From: Candidatus Bipolaricaulota bacterium
GTDB taxonomy: Bacteria > Bipolaricaulota > Bipolaricaulia > UBA7950 > UBA9294
Length of the DNA stretch: 64,000 nt
Assembly (NCBI GenBank): GCA_028278555.1
Contig: JANQEA010000062.1
Location: 1 to 64,000 of the forward strand
Direction of reading: 5' to 3'
Notes under the pieces: generated by a model
What the model was told of the DNA's origin: nothing
What the model saw: the letters and a program-made list of their open reading frames with translations, nothing else
Databases searched by the model: none
Position numbers and translations under genes: made by a program
Shown here: one piece after another, positions 55,911-63,408 of the stretch
Layout of the letters: each line of letters starts with the position of its first letter
Position numbering within the stretch: position 1 is the stretch's first letter

Positions 55911-56751
55911 GCGGCTGACCCGCCTCGACGGCATGGACGCCTTCGTCGACCTCCAAAAGTCGATTCTCGGGGAACGTGCACGTTCGATCTGGTCGGTATC
56001 GGCGCTGGTGGCCGTCTGCCAGTGCGGGGGACTCGCCCTCGGCGCGCGTTGTGAGGACGGAGCAGCGGATCTCTGTGGCGCGCTCATCGACCTTGTCGGA
56101 GACGTTGAAGGCTATCCATCGAGGCACACGGTCTTTCGTGGCGTTCTCCCGTCGGCGAGGAATCGAGGGACGGGCTTCGCCCTGCGGGCGGCGGAGCGAG
56201 CAATCTGCCGTCAGGAGGGCGTCGACCTGATCTTCTGGGCACTCGATCCTCTTCGAAGCGACGAAGCGCATCTCGGGCTGAACAAGCTTGGCGCGATCGT
56301 CACCGGGCACACTCGCCACCTCTACGGCGAGCTTCATGACACCCCGAATCTCGGCCTTGCGACCGATCGACTCCGCGTCGAATGGTGGATCGAATCTCCC
56401 CGCGTTGAGTCGCTCCTCGATCGAGGGAATCGGCCGCAACACCTTCGCGTCGGCATTCACGAGATGGATGTCATCACCGAGACGAAGCTCCACCAGGACG
56501 GGTTCCGGAGGTTCATTGGACACGATGACGCCCCTCGTGCCGATCATGTATTGGCTGAGATTCCGGTCGACATCGATCGGATCCGCGCTGCGGATCCGGC
56601 AGCGGCACGTGAGTGGAGACTCCGTTTTCGTGAGGTCCTTGAACTGCTGTTCGAGAGGGGGTACGTTGGCACCGGATTCATTCACGAAGGCGGTCGGAGC
56701 TTCCATCTGTTCCGCAAGGCGGATCGAGGCGCTGTGCTGAGAGATACATGA
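55894..56751 (+). CDS. COG3375-type predicted acetyltransferase (GNAT)
   Basis: 285 residues from ATG 55894, overlapping the cyclase gene by 17 nt. A GNAT core has VFRGVLPSARNRGTGFALRAAERA (acetyl-CoA loop R-N-R-G-T-G). The COG3375 signature follows: LIFWALDPLRSDEAHLGLNKLGA, LYGELHDTPN and LATDRLRVEWWIE. Substrate unknown; a C-terminal half of about 100 residues, typical for the family, lacks further motifs. Context with a c-di-GMP enzyme and deoC does not define its role. Confidence 0.75.
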   Translation: MTATIERLTRLDGMDAFVDLQKSILGERARSIWSVSALVAVCQCGGLALGARCEDGAADLCGALIDLVGDVEGYPSRHTVFRGVLPSARNRGTGFALRAAERAICRQEGVDLIFWALDPLRSDEAHLGLNKLGAIVTGHTRHLYGELHDTPNLGLATDRLRVEWWIESPRVESLLDRGNRPQHLRVGIHEMDVITETKLHQDGFRRFIGHDDAPRADHVLAEIPVDIDRIRAADPAAAREWRLRFREVLELLFERGYVGTGFIHEGGRSFHLFRKADRGAVLRDT

Positions 56752-56763
56752 GAAGGAGGCAGC

Positions 56764-57435
56764 ATGAAACGGGCAGAACTGGCGAAGCGGATCGACCACA
56801 CCCTTCTCGGACCGACCGCGGATACGGAGGCGGTGAAGCGGCTCTGCGAAGAAGCAATCCAATTCGACGTCGCCTCGGCCTGCGTCAATCCATGCCACGT
56901 CGAGTTGGTCCGAGAGTCTCTGAAGGGCTCCGACGTCAAGGTATGTGCTGTCGTCGGGTTCCCTCACGGGATGAGCACCAGCGAGACGAAGGCGTTCGAA
57001 GCGCAGAAGGCGATCGCCGCCGGCGCCGACGAATTGGACATGGTGATCAATGTCGGCGCGCTGAAGGAAGGGGACTACGCGTTCGTCAGCGAGGACATCC
57101 ATGCGGTCTGCGTTGCGGCGGAGAAGGCGCCCCGTCCGGTTAGCGTGAAGGTCATTCTCGAGATGGCCCTCCTGACCGAGGAAGAGAAGGTGGCCGGCGC
57201 GACGCTCGCCAAGGCGGCAGGCGCGGACTACGTCAAGACGTCGACCGGCTTCGGTCCGGGCGGCGCGACGGTGGAGGATGTCGCCCTGCTGCGGGCGACC
57301 GTCGGCGAAGGGATCGGCGTGAAAGCGGCTGGGGGGATCCGTGACGCCGAGACGGCAATGGCGATGGTTGAGGCCGGTGCGGACCGGATCGGCGCCAGCC
57401 GGACCGGCGCGATCCTCGAGAGGATCGAAGCCTGA
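56764..57435 (+). CDS. deoC: Deoxyribose-phosphate aldolase
   Basis: 223 residues. Cleaves 2-deoxyribose 5-phosphate to acetaldehyde and glyceraldehyde 3-phosphate. The Schiff-base Lys158 lies in ADYVKTSTGF; other markers are RIDHTLLGPTADTEAVKRLCEEA, VCAVVGFPHG, ADELDMVINVGALKEGDY and VKAAGGIRDAETA. ATG 56764 has AAGGAGG 6 nt upstream. Deoxynucleoside salvage; 12 bp after the COG3375 gene. Confidence 0.95.
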   Translation: MKRAELAKRIDHTLLGPTADTEAVKRLCEEAIQFDVASACVNPCHVELVRESLKGSDVKVCAVVGFPHGMSTSETKAFEAQKAIAAGADELDMVINVGALKEGDYAFVSEDIHAVCVAAEKAPRPVSVKVILEMALLTEEEKVAGATLAKAAGADYVKTSTGFGPGGATVEDVALLRATVGEGIGVKAAGGIRDAETAMAMVEAGADRIGASRTGAILERIEA

Positions 57436-57458
57436 GCAGGCGCTGCTCCGGCGTGTTC

Positions 57459-57487
57459 TTGAACCGCCGTGAGCGCATCCCTATAGT
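57459..57487 (+). promoter_or_regulatory. Promoter of atpC-like/fabF pair
   Basis: TTGAAC (57459-57464), 17-bp spacer, TATAGT (57482-57487), 21 nt before ATG 57509 with GGGGGG between. Confidence 0.55.
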
Positions 57488-57508
57488 TACGTGATCTGGG
57501 GGGATACC

Positions 57509-57880
57509 ATGCACTGCCAACTCCGATCGGCCGACCGGACCTTCTTCGATGGGAGCGCCTCAATGGTCGTCGCGCAGAGCCCCCGAGGCGAATTCGCGAT
57601 CATGGAAGGGCACGCCCCTCTTCTCGCGGTGCTCGACCGGGGACCGGTTCGGATCCACGTGGAGGGTGGCGCGAAGGTCTTCGCTTGTCGCCGAGGGACC
57701 CTTCGCACGACCGGGGATCGGATCAGCCTCCTCGTCGAGTCGGCGACGCCGCTCGAAGAGATCGATCTCTCCGATGTCGAGGCACGGATAGCACACCTTG
57801 CCGACAGCGGCGAGGACGCCGATGTCGAGGAGACAGAGCACCTGACCCTTCTGCGGGCGGTGAAGGAGCGCTATGGCTAG
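57509..57880 (+). CDS. atpC: ATP synthase epsilon-subunit-like protein
   Basis: 123 residues. The N-terminal beta-sandwich of F1 epsilon is clear: SPRGEFAIMEGHAPLLAVLDRGPVRI, then FACRRGTLRTTGDRISLLVESA. A short C-terminal helical part (DLSDVEARIAHLA ... HLTLLRAVKERYG) is present. In ATP synthase this subunit couples rotor and catalytic core and can inhibit ATPase activity. No other atp gene lies in the window; it has its own promoter and overlaps fabF by 8 nt. ATG 57509 (GGGGGG upstream) is preferred over GTG 57491, which lies too close to the -10. Confidence 0.8.
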   Translation: MHCQLRSADRTFFDGSASMVVAQSPRGEFAIMEGHAPLLAVLDRGPVRIHVEGGAKVFACRRGTLRTTGDRISLLVESATPLEEIDLSDVEARIAHLADSGEDADVEETEHLTLLRAVKERYG

Positions 57881-59108
57881 CCGCGTGGCGGTGACCGGTG
57901 TTGGACCGGTCAGTCCGATTGGAACCGGCCGGGAGGATTTCTGGAACCGACTCCGTGCCGGAGAGAGCGGGGTTCGCCGTGTCGAGGACCGGGTCGACCT
58001 GACCGGGATCGACGTGAAAATCGCCGCGCCGGTCGTCGACTTCGATCCGCATGACTACATCGACCCGAAGAAGGCCCGTCGCCTCGACCGTTCGACCCAG
58101 TTGGCGCTCGCCGCAACATCACTCGCCCTCGAAGATTCTGGGATCGACGTGAGAACCGTCGACCTCGACCGGTTCGGCGTCGTCGTCGGAACCGGAATCG
58201 GCGGGATGGAGACGTTCGAGGAGAATTTCACCACGATGCTCGAACGGGGACCACGCCGCGTCAGTCCTTTCTTCGTTCCCCGAATGATGCCGAACGCCCT
58301 CGCCGGCGAGATCTCGATCGCCCACGGATTCCGCGGTGCCAACTTCGGTGTCGTCTCCGCTTGTGCGAGCGGAAACCATGCCATCGGCCTCGCGGCCGAC
58401 CTGATCGCTTCCGGCCTGATCGACCGCGCCGTCACCGGCGGCGCGGAGGCGGTCATGATTCCCGTGACCTTCGCCGGCTTTGCACGGATGGGCGCACTGT
58501 CGAAGCGGAACGACGAGCCGGAACGCGCGTCTCGCCCGTTCGACGCCGAGCGCGACGGGTTCGTCATGGGTGAGGGAGCCGGGATGCTCGTCCTCGAGAA
58601 CTACGACGCGGCCGTCGAAAGGGGTGCGCACATCTACGCCGAGGTCCGCGGGTTCGGGCTGACGGCCGATGCGTCGCACATCACCGCTCCCGTCGAGGAC
58701 GGGTCAGGTGCTTCGAGGGCGATGCAGATGGCGATCGAACGGGCCGGCCTCACAGCGGAGGACATCGTCTACATCAACGCACATGGGACCTCGACGCCAC
58801 CGAACGACCGGGTCGAGACGGTTGCGATCAAGGCAACCTTCGGGGAGACGGCAAGCCGGCTGAAGATCACCTCGACGAAATCCCAACTCGGCCACCTCCT
58901 CGGCGCCGCCGGGGGGATCGAGGCGATTGCGACGGTCCTGACGATGGAGCACGGCTTCATCCCTGCAACGCTGAACTACGAGAACCCCGATCCGGCGTGC
59001 GATCTCGACTACACACCGGTGTCGGTTGAGATGCCGGTTCCGGTCGCGCTGTCGAACTCGTTCGGTTTCGGAGGTCAGAACGCTGCGCTGATCTTCGTTC
59101 GCGAGTAG
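57873..59108 (+). CDS. fabF: 3-oxoacyl-ACP synthase II
   Basis: 411 residues, standard length. Condensing enzyme of fatty acid elongation. Catalytic Cys164 in VVSACASGNHAIG; His residues in NAHGTSTPPND and QLGHLLGAAGGIEA with the Lys of STKSQLGH; N-terminal VAVTGVGPVSPIG and C-terminal NSFGFGGQNA. It is the only fab gene here, coupled to the atpC-like gene. Convergent with pheS; a hairpin separates them. Confidence 0.95.
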   Translation: MASRVAVTGVGPVSPIGTGREDFWNRLRAGESGVRRVEDRVDLTGIDVKIAAPVVDFDPHDYIDPKKARRLDRSTQLALAATSLALEDSGIDVRTVDLDRFGVVVGTGIGGMETFEENFTTMLERGPRRVSPFFVPRMMPNALAGEISIAHGFRGANFGVVSACASGNHAIGLAADLIASGLIDRAVTGGAEAVMIPVTFAGFARMGALSKRNDEPERASRPFDAERDGFVMGEGAGMLVLENYDAAVERGAHIYAEVRGFGLTADASHITAPVEDGSGASRAMQMAIERAGLTAEDIVYINAHGTSTPPNDRVETVAIKATFGETASRLKITSTKSQLGHLLGAAGGIEAIATVLTMEHGFIPATLNYENPDPACDLDYTPVSVEMPVPVALSNSFGFGGQNAALIFVRE

Positions 59109-59113
59109 CGAGT

Positions 59114-59130
59114 GCGACCCTGCGGGTCGC
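59114..59130. other. Short hairpin between fabF and pheS
   Basis: Stem GCGACCC (59114-59120) with GGGTCGC (59124-59130), loop TGC, no T-run on either strand. It may act as a weak bidirectional terminator between the convergent genes. Confidence 0.4.
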
Positions 59131-59133
59131 GGG

Positions 59134-60138
59134 CTAGAACTGACGGAGGAAGCGGAGATCGTTCGTCAGGAAGACCCGGATGTCGTCGATCCCGTACTTG
59201 AGCATCGCCATCCGCTCGATTCCGAGGCCGAACGCGAATCCGGTGTAGATCTCGGCGTCGTAGCCGACCCCTTCGAGCACAGCCGGGTCGACCATCCCCG
59301 CTCCCATGATCTCCAGCCAATCGGTCGCTCCGGGGGCCTTGATGTGCACCTGGACGGACGGCTCGGTAAACGGAAAGTAGTCCCCGGAGAAGAGCATTTC
59401 GTACCCCTCGCCGAAGAACTCATGGGTGAAGACCTCGAGCACGTACTTCAGATTGGCGAGGGAGAGTCCTTCCTCGACCCAGAGAAGCTCGATCTGATGG
59501 AAGACCGGTGAATGCGTCGCGTCCTGCGTATCGCGCCGATAGCAGCGTCCCGGGCAGATGATTCGTACTGGAGGCTCCGTCGTCTCCATCACGCGGATCT
59601 GGACCGGAGACGTGTGCGGGCGGAGAAGCGATGTCTCGTCGATGTAGAACGTGTCCCAATCTGCGCGTGCCGGATGTTCGACCGGGATGTTGAGCGCATC
59701 GAAGTTGTAGTACTCGGTTTCGATTTCGGGCCCGGCAGCGACGGAGAATCCCATTCGCATGAAGATCGACTCAATCTCGCGTTGGACCAGCGTCATCGGA
59801 TGGAGATGTCCGAACGTCGAATAGACACCCGGGAGCGACATATCGACCCGCTCAGCATCGAGCTGTGATGCGAGCTGCTCGGCGCTCGCCTTCTGAGCTA
59901 CGCGGGCGATCTCTTGCCCCGCCCTCTCCTTCAGGGTGTTCAGTAGCTGACCGGCCTCGCTCCGCTCGGATGCGTCGAGCGACCCGAGGTGCTTGAACAA
60001 CCCCGAGATCCGCCCTTTTCGCCCGAGGAAATCGACGCGAAGTGCGTCGAGGGACGCATCGTCGTCGATCCGAGCCATCCGTTCCTGGAGCTCGCGTTCC
60101 AGCCCTTCGATCTCCACTCGCAGTTCTTCGAGGGTCAT
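59134..60138 (-). CDS. pheS: Phenylalanyl-tRNA synthetase alpha subunit
   Basis: 334 residues. N-terminal coiled coil (EELRVEIEGLERELQERM), then class II motif 1 (HPMTLVQREIESIFMRMGF), motif 2 (RIICPGRCYRRDTQDATHSPVFHQIE) and motif 3 (GFAFGLGIERMAMLKYGIDDIR). FPFTEPSVQ and MGAGMVDP are family markers. ATG 60138 follows the promoter by 9 nt without a Shine-Dalgarno. The pheT gene that normally follows is absent: pheS ends convergent with fabF, so the beta subunit must be encoded elsewhere. Confidence 0.95.
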   Translation of the reverse strand: MTLEELRVEIEGLERELQERMARIDDDASLDALRVDFLGRKGRISGLFKHLGSLDASERSEAGQLLNTLKERAGQEIARVAQKASAEQLASQLDAERVDMSLPGVYSTFGHLHPMTLVQREIESIFMRMGFSVAAGPEIETEYYNFDALNIPVEHPARADWDTFYIDETSLLRPHTSPVQIRVMETTEPPVRIICPGRCYRRDTQDATHSPVFHQIELLWVEEGLSLANLKYVLEVFTHEFFGEGYEMLFSGDYFPFTEPSVQVHIKAPGATDWLEIMGAGMVDPAVLEGVGYDAEIYTGFAFGLGIERMAMLKYGIDDIRVFLTNDLRFLRQF

Positions 60139-60147
60139 CAGATGCGG

Positions 60148-60176
60148 ATTATACGAGTCGATTTTCCCGTTGACAA
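60148..60176 (-). promoter_or_regulatory. Promoter of pheS, near-leaderless
   Basis: Minus strand TTGTCA (60171-60176), 17-bp spacer, consensus TATAAT (60148-60153), 9 nt before ATG 60138; the leader would be about 2-3 nt. Confidence 0.6.
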
Positions 60177-60198
60177 GAAGGTTTCCGGCGTATAGGCT
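60170..60198 (+). promoter_or_regulatory. Promoter of Xaa-Pro peptidase gene
   Basis: Consensus TTGACA (60170-60175), 17-bp spacer, TAGGCT (60193-60198), about 55 nt of leader. Its -35 overlaps the pheS -35 by five bases on the other strand. Confidence 0.5.
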
Positions 60199-60257
60199 TG
60201 CTTCAACCGATGCGGCAGGAGGCGTCATCCTGCCGGGAGAGAGGACGGTCCGTTCGC

Positions 60258-61346
60258 ATGCCCGACTACCCGAAACGACAGCAAGCTCTGCTGGAGACGA
60301 TCGAGGGCGACGCCTATCTCGCACTCAACTATGAACACTCGGATCCGGTCAGTCTTCGATACCTGACCGGCTTCACCGGCGAGGGAGCCTTCGTCCTCAC
60401 CGAGAAGGAAGCGATCCTCCTGACCGATTCGCGATACACCGAGCAGGCCAAGGGAGAAACAAGCGGCCTGTCGATCGAGGAGGATCGAGCTTGGCGGACG
60501 AAGGCGACCGCAGAGGCCATCGGCAAGCGGGATCTCAACCGCGTCGTCTTCCCGTCTGCGCGGGTCAGCTTCTCCTGGGTCGAGGAGATGCGGGCACTCG
60601 ATCGGTTCCCCCTCGTCCCGGCGAAGGATCCGGTCGCAGCGCTCCGGCGGACGAAGACGCCGGAGGAACTCGACGCTCTGCGAAGAGCGGCAGCGATCGC
60701 CGATGAAGCATTCGCGGCGCTTCTCCCCGCGTTGAAGGTCGGCATGACCGAAGCGGAGGCAGCGCTGCGACTGGAGGTTCTGATCCGGGAGACCGACGCA
60801 GAGGGGATCGCATTCAGCGTTAACGCATCGGCCGGGTCGAACACGGCGCTCAATCACTACAATCCATCGCTCGACCCGAAGCCGCTCGCGGAAGGGGATC
60901 TGCTCCTCTTCGACTTCGGCGCATGCTACGCCGGCTATCGATCCGATATCACGCGGACGGTCTCCGTCGGAGAGCCGAGCGAGCGCGCGAAAGAGATCTA
61001 CGACATCGTCCTGCGCGCGAACCTGGCGGCGATCGACGCGGTCCGCAGCGGGAAGACGGGTCCGGAGGTCGATGCGATCGCTCGCAATCTGATTACCGAA
61101 GCCGGATACGGTGAATCGTTCGGGCACGGGCTCGGCCATGGGATCGGCCTCGAGGTCCACGAGCCGCCAGGGCTCAGCCCACTGAGCAAGGACACGCTTG
61201 AGACCGGGATGGTCGCGACGATCGAGCCGGGGATCTACCTGCCCGGCTTTGGCGGGGTCCGGATCGAGGACGATGTCATCGTCGGGACCGCCGGATGCGA
61301 TGTGATCACCGCCTTCCCCAAGGACGAGCTGATCGAGGTCGGGTGA
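60258..61346 (+). CDS. M24-family Xaa-Pro aminopeptidase
   Basis: 362 residues. An N-terminal creatinase-like domain (YLTGFTGEGAFVLT, LLTDSRYTEQA) precedes the pita-bread catalytic domain. Metal ligands are visible in LLFDFGACYAGYRSDITRT (two Asp), FGHGLGHGIGLEVHE (His), ATIEPGIYLPGFGGVRIEDD (two Glu). Releases N-terminal residues before proline; a cytosolic peptidase. ATG 60258 follows GAGAGAGGA; in-frame sequence upstream is the leader. The stop touches the start region of the lipoprotein gene. Confidence 0.92.
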   Translation: MPDYPKRQQALLETIEGDAYLALNYEHSDPVSLRYLTGFTGEGAFVLTEKEAILLTDSRYTEQAKGETSGLSIEEDRAWRTKATAEAIGKRDLNRVVFPSARVSFSWVEEMRALDRFPLVPAKDPVAALRRTKTPEELDALRRAAAIADEAFAALLPALKVGMTEAEAALRLEVLIRETDAEGIAFSVNASAGSNTALNHYNPSLDPKPLAEGDLLLFDFGACYAGYRSDITRTVSVGEPSERAKEIYDIVLRANLAAIDAVRSGKTGPEVDAIARNLITEAGYGESFGHGLGHGIGLEVHEPPGLSPLSKDTLETGMVATIEPGIYLPGFGGVRIEDDVIVGTAGCDVITAFPKDELIEVG

Positions 61347-61351
61347 CCGAA

Positions 61352-62299
61352 ATGAGCCGAAGGTTCGTCGGGTTGGGATTCACGATTCTCCTCATCGGGC
61401 TCCTGTCTGCCTGTACGCTGATCTCCGCTGGGCCGGAAGCGCGCTTCGGCGCCTCGCCGGTCGTCGTCTACGCAGGGGAGACCGTGACGTTCGATGCTTC
61501 GGCCTCGACGGGCTCATCGGCGATCGTTTCGTACACGTGGGACCTCGGCAACGGCGCGACGTCCGCCGGGCAAGTTGTCACAGCAACGTATCCGAGCGCG
61601 GGGACCTACACGGTCCGTCTGACCGTCCGAGACACCGATGGGAAGACGGATGCCATCGAGGAGCGGCTGACGGTCTATCTCCGGAGCGGGACGGTCCTGT
61701 TCGCGGAGGATTTCGCCGACGGACCGAAGGCCCTGGGTCACTGGCCCCTCGATCCGACGTGGGCGACCGACGGCGACGCGACGGTCGATCAGATTGCCGG
61801 TGCTCCGGGGTACGCGCTCTACATCCACAGCGGGAACGCACGCTGGCATCGACGCTACACGGCCGTTGCGCTTCCGCCGCTTCGCGTCGGCCAGAGTGCA
61901 GTCTTCTCCTGCCGGGTGATGACGCTACAGAATCAGGATCTGCATACATTTCTCTTCTCGCCCGCACGCCTGGATCTCGACTCGATCGCCGGTTCGCTCC
62001 CATACTACGTCTACACCGGAACCGGCGGCGGATCGTACGTCCACGAGCCGTCCGAGTACGGGTCCGACATCCCGAGACCGGTCGCCTTCGTTCCCGACGT
62101 CTACCGGTGGCACACCTACACGTTCTTCTACCGCGCTGGTGCCTACGAACTGGAGATCGACGGGATCTCCGTCTACAGCGGCACGCTGACGGCCGATTTC
62201 TCGGAGACGGGAGATTGGGTCCTCCTCCTCGGAGAGGAGAGTGTCACCGAAGCGTGCAAGGCGTACTTCGACGACATTCGCGTCTCGATCGAGGAGTAG
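61352..62299 (+). CDS. Lipoprotein with PKD domain and C-terminal beta-sandwich
   Basis: 315 residues. Lipoprotein signal with lipobox LLSAC, Cys21 as the lipidation site. Residues 27-108 form a PKD domain (VTFDASASTGSSAIVSYTWDLGNG, YPSAGTYTVRLTVRDTDG). Residues 115-315 look like a laminin-G/concanavalin-type carbohydrate-binding sandwich (LFAEDFADG, ALYIHSGNARWHRRY, YRWHTYTFFYRAGAYELEIDG, KAYFDDIRVSIEE). It is probably anchored in the envelope and binds polysaccharide or protein. An alternative start GTG 61343 overlaps the peptidase stop (GTGA). Confidence 0.82.
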   Translation: MSRRFVGLGFTILLIGLLSACTLISAGPEARFGASPVVVYAGETVTFDASASTGSSAIVSYTWDLGNGATSAGQVVTATYPSAGTYTVRLTVRDTDGKTDAIEERLTVYLRSGTVLFAEDFADGPKALGHWPLDPTWATDGDATVDQIAGAPGYALYIHSGNARWHRRYTAVALPPLRVGQSAVFSCRVMTLQNQDLHTFLFSPARLDLDSIAGSLPYYVYTGTGGGSYVHEPSEYGSDIPRPVAFVPDVYRWHTYTFFYRAGAYELEIDGISVYSGTLTADFSETGDWVLLLGEESVTEACKAYFDDIRVSIEE

Positions 62300-62390
62300 A
62301 CCTGCAGGGGAGCTCTCACCCGCTGAAGGGCGACGTGCGTCCTTGCAGTTCCAGCCGATCTCCGGCACGATTTGAGACGGGTGAGGCGAG

Positions 62391-62873
62391 ATGCCAGCGA
62401 CATTCTTGTCATTGATCGCGATCTGGCTCCTGCTCACCCGTCGGCTCGACGCGCCCGCACTCGTGGTTGGCGTTCTTGTGGTTGGATTCGTCTGTCTTGC
62501 TCAGCGAATCCTGTTCCGCAGCCACGATCGGCTGGTGTCGACGCTCCTGCGACATCCCCTCCGCAGCCTGCGCTATCTCGGAATCCTCGCGTGGCGCTTC
62601 CTGATCTCGACGGGATACACCATCCGGCTCATCCTGCTTGGGGACGAGGAGGGCAGGATCGTTGCCCTCCCGCTTCGACTACGGCATCCCATCGGCCAAC
62701 TGCTCCTGCTCAACTCCATCACGCTCACGCCGTCCACGATCTCCCTTTTGGTCGAGGGGGACCTACTCTACATCCATTGGCTCCGTGCCCGCGACTCGCA
62801 AGGGGACTGGGAAACGATCAAGGAGACCCTCGAAAAAGAGATGCTGACGATCTTCCCGAGCGGAGAGTCATGA
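62391..62873 (+). CDS. mrpE: Mrp-type Na+/H+ antiporter subunit E
   Basis: 160 residues. Two or three N-terminal membrane spans (TFLSLIAIWLLLT, VVGVLVVGFVCLAQ), then LAWRFLISTGYTIRLIL and the cytoplasmic MrpE domain with NSITLTPSTISLLVEGDLLYIHWL, the family hallmark. Subunit of the multisubunit cation/proton antiporter or a related Mbh-like module. ATG 62391 has GAGGCGAG upstream; stop and mrpF start overlap (ATGA). Confidence 0.92.
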   Translation: MPATFLSLIAIWLLLTRRLDAPALVVGVLVVGFVCLAQRILFRSHDRLVSTLLRHPLRSLRYLGILAWRFLISTGYTIRLILLGDEEGRIVALPLRLRHPIGQLLLLNSITLTPSTISLLVEGDLLYIHWLRARDSQGDWETIKETLEKEMLTIFPSGES

Positions 62874-63124
62874 CCGTTATCGAGGGGATCATCCTGGCCA
62901 CCGCTCTGCCTCTGCTGTGGCTCCTTGCACGAGCCCCCACGGCCTGGGACCGACTCGTCGCCTACAACTCCGCCGCCAATCGTGTGACGGCCGCCCTGGC
63001 GATCTCATCCGTCGTGTTGAACCGAGAGGTGCTGCTGGATGTCGCGATCCTCTACGCCGCGCTCAGTTTCATTGGCGTCGTGGCCTTGGCGCGCTTCATG
63101 GAGAGGGGAGGGGGCTTCCGATGA
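62870..63124 (+). CDS. mrpF: Mrp-type antiporter subunit F
   Basis: 84 residues with three membrane helices. Markers are the ARAPTAWDRLVAYNSAANRV loop (usually G-P-[ST]-x-x-D-R-[VL]) after helix 1 and FIGVVALARFMERG at the end. Overlaps mrpE and mrpG by 4 nt each (ATGA), so translation is coupled along the operon. Confidence 0.9.
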   Translation: MTVIEGIILATALPLLWLLARAPTAWDRLVAYNSAANRVTAALAISSVVLNREVLLDVAILYAALSFIGVVALARFMERGGGFR

Positions 63125-63408
63125 TCGGCACTGCCCTAGCAGCTGCAGGCGCACTCCTGGTCGCTGTGGGAACCTTCGGCATCATGCGCTTCCGAGATGT
63201 CTATTCGCGCCTGCAGGCCAGCGGCGTGTCGGACAACGCTGGCCTCGCGCTGATCCTCCTCGGTCTCGTCGTGTACAAGGGTTGGGCCCCGATCGATTGG
63301 TCGCTGCTCTTCCTGCTCGTGCTGATGCTCGTCACCAACCCCATCGCCACGCACAGCATCGCCAAGAGCGCCTTCGTGCAGCGCCACACGGGAGAGGATT
63401 CGCCATGA
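63121..63408 (+). CDS. mrpG: Mrp-type antiporter subunit G
   Basis: 95 residues with three membrane helices. Family markers are GTFGIMRFRDVYSRLQASGVSDNAGLALILLG and LLVTNPIATHSIAKSAF (the T-x-P-[IV]-[AS]-[AT]-H motif). Order E-F-G matches canonical Mrp operons. Overlaps the next gene by 4 nt. Confidence 0.92.
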   Translation: MIGTALAAAGALLVAVGTFGIMRFRDVYSRLQASGVSDNAGLALILLGLVVYKGWAPIDWSLLFLLVLMLVTNPIATHSIAKSAFVQRHTGEDSP

